Assembly (NCBI RefSeq): GCF_041381155.1
Contig: NC_091142.1
Location: 26,611,963-26,675,962, forward strand
Source of the DNA: Argopecten irradians
Lineage: Eukaryota; Mollusca; Bivalvia; Pectinida; Pectinidae
DNA length: 64,000 nt
Direction of reading: 5' to 3'
Part shown: positions 62,349-64,000 of the stretch, one piece after another
Layout: every line of letters begins with the position of its first letter
Position numbering within the stretch: the stretch's first letter is position 1
Translations under genes and position numbers: made by a program
The notes under the pieces: generated by a model
Told to the model about the DNA's origin: nothing
The model's database searches: none
Seen by the model: only the letters and a program-made list of their open reading frames with translations

Positions 62349-64000
62349 TTTCATGTGGCCATGTGGAACATTTAGACAGACACTTTACATTACATCTTAC
62401 CGTATGACTAACCCTCGAAGAATCATGGTTTAAGACATATGTTTCAGTCTTGTTAGCTTCAAAACTTATATTATCATTTTTCTTTCTTGTTTATTTTAGT
62501 TAAATCCTTTTCCAAAATCTCAAATTTATAAATCAGAATCATCAACATGCTTAATGGATGTCAAAAAGACCTTTATTTGAAATGATCGCCATACATTTTA
62601 TTGGTTTTCATATGAATTATTATGATAACCTGACAAATCTTATCTGGGATTGCTGAATGTCAGACTAATCTTTGAACTTGAAATAGTGTAAGTATATATA
62701 TAATGACAAGTTTATTATATCTTTGAAACCATATGGCCACTGTACTATCTTAGGAAACAGGCGAGGGTATAAATAGCACTGAAGGTCATGTTCAAAGTTT
62801 TAGTGAGTAGATCATGTGACAGGGGAATGACGTCATGATACAAATTAAATAAGATCTGAAACATCATTGTTGATATATATTATGTACATATGTTTCATTT
62901 GATAGTCTGTATGCGTACTTTAAGAAATTTGAAGCTTTGAAGAAAATGATGGCATATAAATGAATGAAGCTGCGTTTCCTTTCAATATAATTGAACGTCA
63001 CACTATATAAAGTGTTTGTATCGGAGGTATATATAGAATTGGGCGAAATTTTACATAACACAAAAAAATCCACCCCTTTTGGCATTGTCACTCTTGAAAA
63101 GTACTCTTTCGAACTATATAATAAACGAGCAAACAACATACATATTGACTAAACGGGTGGGGTGGTCAATGCAAAACTGATTTTGAATATAGTTTGTTGT
63201 CAAAATTGTTTGATCTGTATAAAGGTAATTAGATAAACTAAAACAGTTTCCCCGATTTCTGCATCACAGATATTAGCACATGTGCGCTCAGTGACAGCGT
63301 ATAATGGAGGAAGGATGTTGCTTCAGACAACAGGAGATGCAAATACCAAGCACGAAACATCAAGGTTATATAGACTGATGACCCCCTCTTATCACTCCCC
63401 CTCCTTCCCAGCATCATACGTCTCCTGTGTTCGAACATATGGTTCCAATACACACATCCTACTAATCAGTGTTATAATCTAACAGAACAACCCTAGACAT
63501 ATACAAGCCCTTGTATTAATCACAGATACACGTCTACATAGCTATTGAACCCTAGCTTTACTGGCATAATTCATTATATTGAAAATGGTAGCGTGACACC
63601 TAAAATTATTAGAGTACTGTCCCCTGAAAGTTAGCCATGGGTCTTTATATGGGAACGCCTGCCAAAATATTATGCTGGATATAACTCATTATCATTGTAG
63701 GTATTTTGGTAGATAATGATAATAGATAAATACGTCATAATAATGCAGCTACTGCCAAGTATTGTTCTATTGTGGTGGACAATAACAACTGCCAGACATG
63801 TGCAACAGTGACAATGGTAACACACAGGAGATACCATAATTGAATTTATTGAATCAAAAAGTATACCAAACTTAGGAAGTTTAAAGCAAAATCAAGTGAC
63901 AATACAAAATCAACGCGGATCTATCTAAGATGGCATTTTGGATAAGACTGGAATATTTGCAGACAAATATCAACCTTTGAAGCGCACAAGTATGAGAGAA
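62349..64000. other. Non-coding stretch, nothing recognised
   Basis: A+T-rich DNA to the window edge. TGACGTCA occurs at 62828-62835. Short open frames on both strands near 63238-63482 overlap and have no motif. Confidence 0.4.

Overview
The window is animal genomic DNA: A+T-rich (roughly two-thirds by eye), with GT-AG introns, long intergenic stretches, many short inverted-repeat elements, and proteins of metazoan families. The mix of glucosylceramide synthase, a long-loop two-pore potassium channel and an intronless RING/B-box protein, embedded in abundant MITE-like repeats, fits a marine bivalve mollusc. A scallop-like bivalve is my best guess, but that is inference and not proven here.

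Layout. Positions 1-15,000 hold no gene I can support. They carry a cluster of MITE-like elements (4015-5257, 6602-6776), a 1.4 kb minisatellite with a 52-bp unit (8841-10265) and a perfect 39-bp-arm palindrome (13661-13745). A complete nine-exon plus-strand gene for ceramide glucosyltransferase (UGCG) runs from 15151 to 23991. I reconstructed every splice junction in phase, giving 392 residues with the family catalytic residues present. Its introns carry a 0.9 kb element with long inverted repeats and a 105-bp MITE. The stretch 24-31.7 kb is 3' flank plus repeats.

A minus-strand two-pore-domain K+ channel gene of TWiK/TRESK (KCNK18) type runs from 36963 down to 31689 in two coding exons (720 residues), with a probable 5' UTR exon near 38.0 kb. 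The intron splits the first Gly codon of the GYG selectivity filter and contains a MITE and a 32-bp minisatellite. Positions 38-50 kb are gene-poor, with degenerate tandem repeats and a 1.6 kb inverted-repeat element (42772-44369). There is also a possible plus-strand first exon (46.16-46.33 kb) and a possible orphan exon (48.88-48.98 kb). A minus-strand single-exon TRIM-like protein (RING, two B-boxes, coiled coil, disordered C terminus; 533 residues) occupies 51891-50290. The remainder to 64,000 holds a nested foldback element (53512-54003), a possible tiny two-exon ORF (57896-57479), a degenerate tRNA-like sequence (59400-59476) and otherwise unexplained non-coding DNA.

The three supported genes do not form a pathway: one makes glycosphingolipid, one is a membrane ion channel, one is a probable ubiquitin ligase. 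I found no clear new multi-gene system. The most unusual signals are the excess of TGACGTCA palindromes, partly carried by one MITE family; the channel's very long N terminus and cysteine cluster; and several undescribed inverted-repeat elements.
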